Assembly: GCA_963712825.1 (NCBI GenBank)
Contig: CAVQJP010000025.1
Location: forward strand, 186,001-250,000
DNA length: 64,000 bases
Direction: 5' to 3'
Origin: AP-15 sp963712825
Lineage (GTDB): Bacteria > Pseudomonadota > Alphaproteobacteria > ATCC43930 > CGMCC-115725
Every line of letters starts with the position of its first letter. The first letter of the stretch is position 1. Shown in pieces: positions 62,554-64,000 of the stretch. A program made the position numbers and the translations under genes. The notes under the pieces are model-generated. The model made no database searches. It had not been told where the DNA came from and saw nothing but the letters and a program-made list of their open reading frames with translations.

Positions 62554-64000
62554 GTGGACGATCTGATCGGCGCGATTGGCGAGGCAAAGACCGGCACGCC
62601 GGCTGCGGTCGGGGCCGCGCCGGCGCCGGCGCCCTCGGCGGCACCCCGTCATGTGTTCCTGATCGACGGCTCGGGGTTTATCTTCCGCGCCTATCACGCG
62701 CTGCCGCCGCTGACGCGTTCCGACGGCATCCCGGTCAGCGCCGTGCTCGGCTTCAGCAACATGCTGGCGAAATTGCTCGGCGAGACCGACGCCGACCACA
62801 TGGCGGTGGTCTTCGACTATTCCGGCCGCTCGTTCCGCAACCAGCTCTATGACGGGTACAAGGCGCAGCGTCCCGAGGCGCCGGCCGATCTCGCGGTTCA
62901 GTTTCCGCTGGTGCGCCGCGCCACCGAAGCCTTTGGCGTGTGCCAGATCGAGCTGGAGAATTTCGAGGCCGACGACCTGATCGCGACCTATGCCCGCCAC
63001 GCGGTCGAAGCCGGCGCCCAGGTGACCATCGTCTCGTCCGACAAGGATCTGATGCAGCTGGTCAACGACCGGGTGACGATGCTCGACCCGATTAAGAACC
63101 GGCCGATCGGCGCCGACGAGGTGCGCGAGAAGTTTGGCGTCGGCCCGGACAAGGTCATCGACGTCCAGGCATTGTGCGGCGACAGTGTCGACAATGTGCC
63201 GGGCGTGCCGGGCATCGGCGTCAAGACCGCGGCCGAGCTGATCAACACCTATGGCGACCTCGAAACCCTGCTCGCCCGCGCGGCCGAGATCAAGCAGCCA
63301 AAACGGCGCCAGACGCTGATTGACAACGAGGACAAGGCACGGCTGTCAAAGGTCCTGGTCAAGCTCGACGATGACGCGCCGCTGCCATGCCCGCTGTCGC
63401 GGCTCGCGGTTGTGCCGCCCGACCCGGACAAGCTGCTGCCGTATCTGCGCGAGATGGAATTTCGCGCGCTGGCGACGCGGATGACGCAGCAGCTCGCCGG
63501 GATCGCGCCGATGCTGCCGGCCGAGCACCCGGAAGCGGTCATCCCCGAGGTTCCGCCGTTTACGGCGCCGCGCAGCTACGCGCTCGTCGACACCGTCGAG
63601 GGGCTCGACCATTGGATAGAGGCGGCACAGGAGGCCGGCGCGGTCGCGGTCTGGGTTGCGGCCAGCGCAGCGCCTGGCCGGCGGCCCGACCTTGCCGGGA
63701 TTGCGTTGGCACTGGCGCCGGGGATGGCGGCCTATGTCCCGCTCGGCCATCGCGCTGCGGGAGAGCTCGCGCTTACCGATGCCGCAGGCATCCCGTTCGA
63801 CACCGCGATCGAGAAATTGCGGCCGCTGCTCGAAGACCCCGGCGTTTTGAAGATCGGCCACGACATCAAGACCGCGGCGCACCTGCTGTCGCGCCATGGC
63901 ATTGCGCTGGCGCCCCACGACTGCACGATGCTGATGTCGTACGTGCTCGACGGCGGCCAGTTCGACCACGACATCGAGGCGCTGGCAAAGCGCTGCTTTG
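62554..64000 (+). CDS. polA: DNA polymerase I, 5' part
   Basis: Open from GTG 62554 to the window end, so the gene is cut by the window. After a short Ala/Pro-rich leader comes HVFLIDGSGFIFRAYHALPPL, the start of the 5'-3' exonuclease/flap domain, with VVFDYSGRSFRN, EADDLIATYA and SSDKDLMQLV motifs and the helix-hairpin-helix GVPGIGVKTA. From about residue 340 the 3'-5' exonuclease-like domain begins (YALVDTVEGLDHWI; HDIKT). The polymerase domain lies outside. PolA removes primers and fills repair gaps. Confidence 0.94.
   Translation, partial: MDDLIGAIGEAKTGTPAAVGAAPAPAPSAAPRHVFLIDGSGFIFRAYHALPPLTRSDGIPVSAVLGFSNMLAKLLGETDADHMAVVFDYSGRSFRNQLYDGYKAQRPEAPADLAVQFPLVRRATEAFGVCQIELENFEADDLIATYARHAVEAGAQVTIVSSDKDLMQLVNDRVTMLDPIKNRPIGADEVREKFGVGPDKVIDVQALCGDSVDNVPGVPGIGVKTAAELINTYGDLETLLARAAEIKQPKRRQTLIDNEDKARLSKVLVKLDDDAPLPCPLSRLAVVPPDPDKLLPYLREMEFRALATRMTQQLAGIAPMLPAEHPEAVIPEVPPFTAPRSYALVDTVEGLDHWIEAAQEAGAVAVWVAASAAPGRRPDLAGIALALAPGMAAYVPLGHRAAGELALTDAAGIPFDTAIEKLRPLLEDPGVLKIGHDIKTAAHLLSRHGIALAPHDCTMLMSYVLDGGQFDHDIEALAKRCF

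Overview
ORGANISM. This is a GC-rich, densely coded bacterial chromosome segment, most likely from an alphaproteobacterium. The CIRCE-controlled groESL operon, the J-domain/cobS/cobT order for aerobic B12 synthesis, a cysD-cysNC sulfate-activation pair, KpsC-type capsule genes and alphaproteobacterial-style intergenic palindromes all point that way. The genus cannot be fixed from the sequence alone. LAYOUT 1-30.7 kb. A capsule end (KpsC-like, SDR, LTA-synthase-like transferase) is followed by small housekeeping genes and a gamma-glutamyltransferase broken by one frameshift. Next is a GIY-YIG gene set between two 141-bp palindromic repeats. Then come an ada/2OG-oxygenase alkylation-repair pair, a di-iron ferritin-like enzyme, an ATP-dependent DNA ligase, a ThDP lyase-like enzyme, tungstate-type tupB-tupA without an ATPase, and an M23 peptidase. 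A polysaccharide block follows: ABC exporter, glycoside hydrolase-GT2 fusion, galE, ugd, UDP-xylose synthase, then sulfate activation cysD-cysNC. An HtrA-fold protein lacking all three catalytic residues closes this part. LAYOUT 30.7-42 kb. groES-groEL with promoter, CIRCE and terminator; an ABC exporter with a PRC-barrel protein and an MFS carrier; an amidohydrolase; J-domain protein, cobS and cobT. ACCESSORY ZONE 42.0-53.1 kb. Downstream of cobT there is a toxin-antitoxin pair, a diverged copy of the last 177 bp of cobT, and then a retron: an msr-msd RNA bounded by a perfect 12-bp inverted repeat, followed by a reverse transcriptase with a TOPRIM domain whose frame is interrupted by one TAA codon. 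After mmsA and a VOC protein there is an intact second gamma-glutamyltransferase, a remnant of a peptide-ABC permease, an immunity-like gene plus a frameshifted toxin-like gene, and a diverged copy of the transferase's first 94 codons. A class III cyclase and a scrambled hybrid histidine kinase with an inverted ATPase piece end the zone. LAYOUT 53.1-64 kb. A translationally overlapping histidine kinase / double-KaiC ATPase / response regulator operon, a zinc alcohol dehydrogenase operon, a frameshifted racemase, tRNA-Arg(CCG), and envelope/lipid-type genes (metallophosphoesterase, CDP-archaeol-synthase-like protein, lipoprotein hydrolase). The window ends in a zinc-finger protein and the 5' part of polA. 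MOST INTERESTING. (1) A retron with recognisable non-coding RNA and a nonsense-split RT-TOPRIM effector. (2) Two conflict-type cassettes each bracketed by a core gene and a diverged partial copy of it, with mostly synonymous differences, as expected if foreign gene ends were imported with the cargo. (3) GIY-YIG nuclease gene between matching palindromes. (4) Kinase scrambled by a local inversion. Three genes carry apparent single-base deletions, so assembly error must be weighed against real decay.
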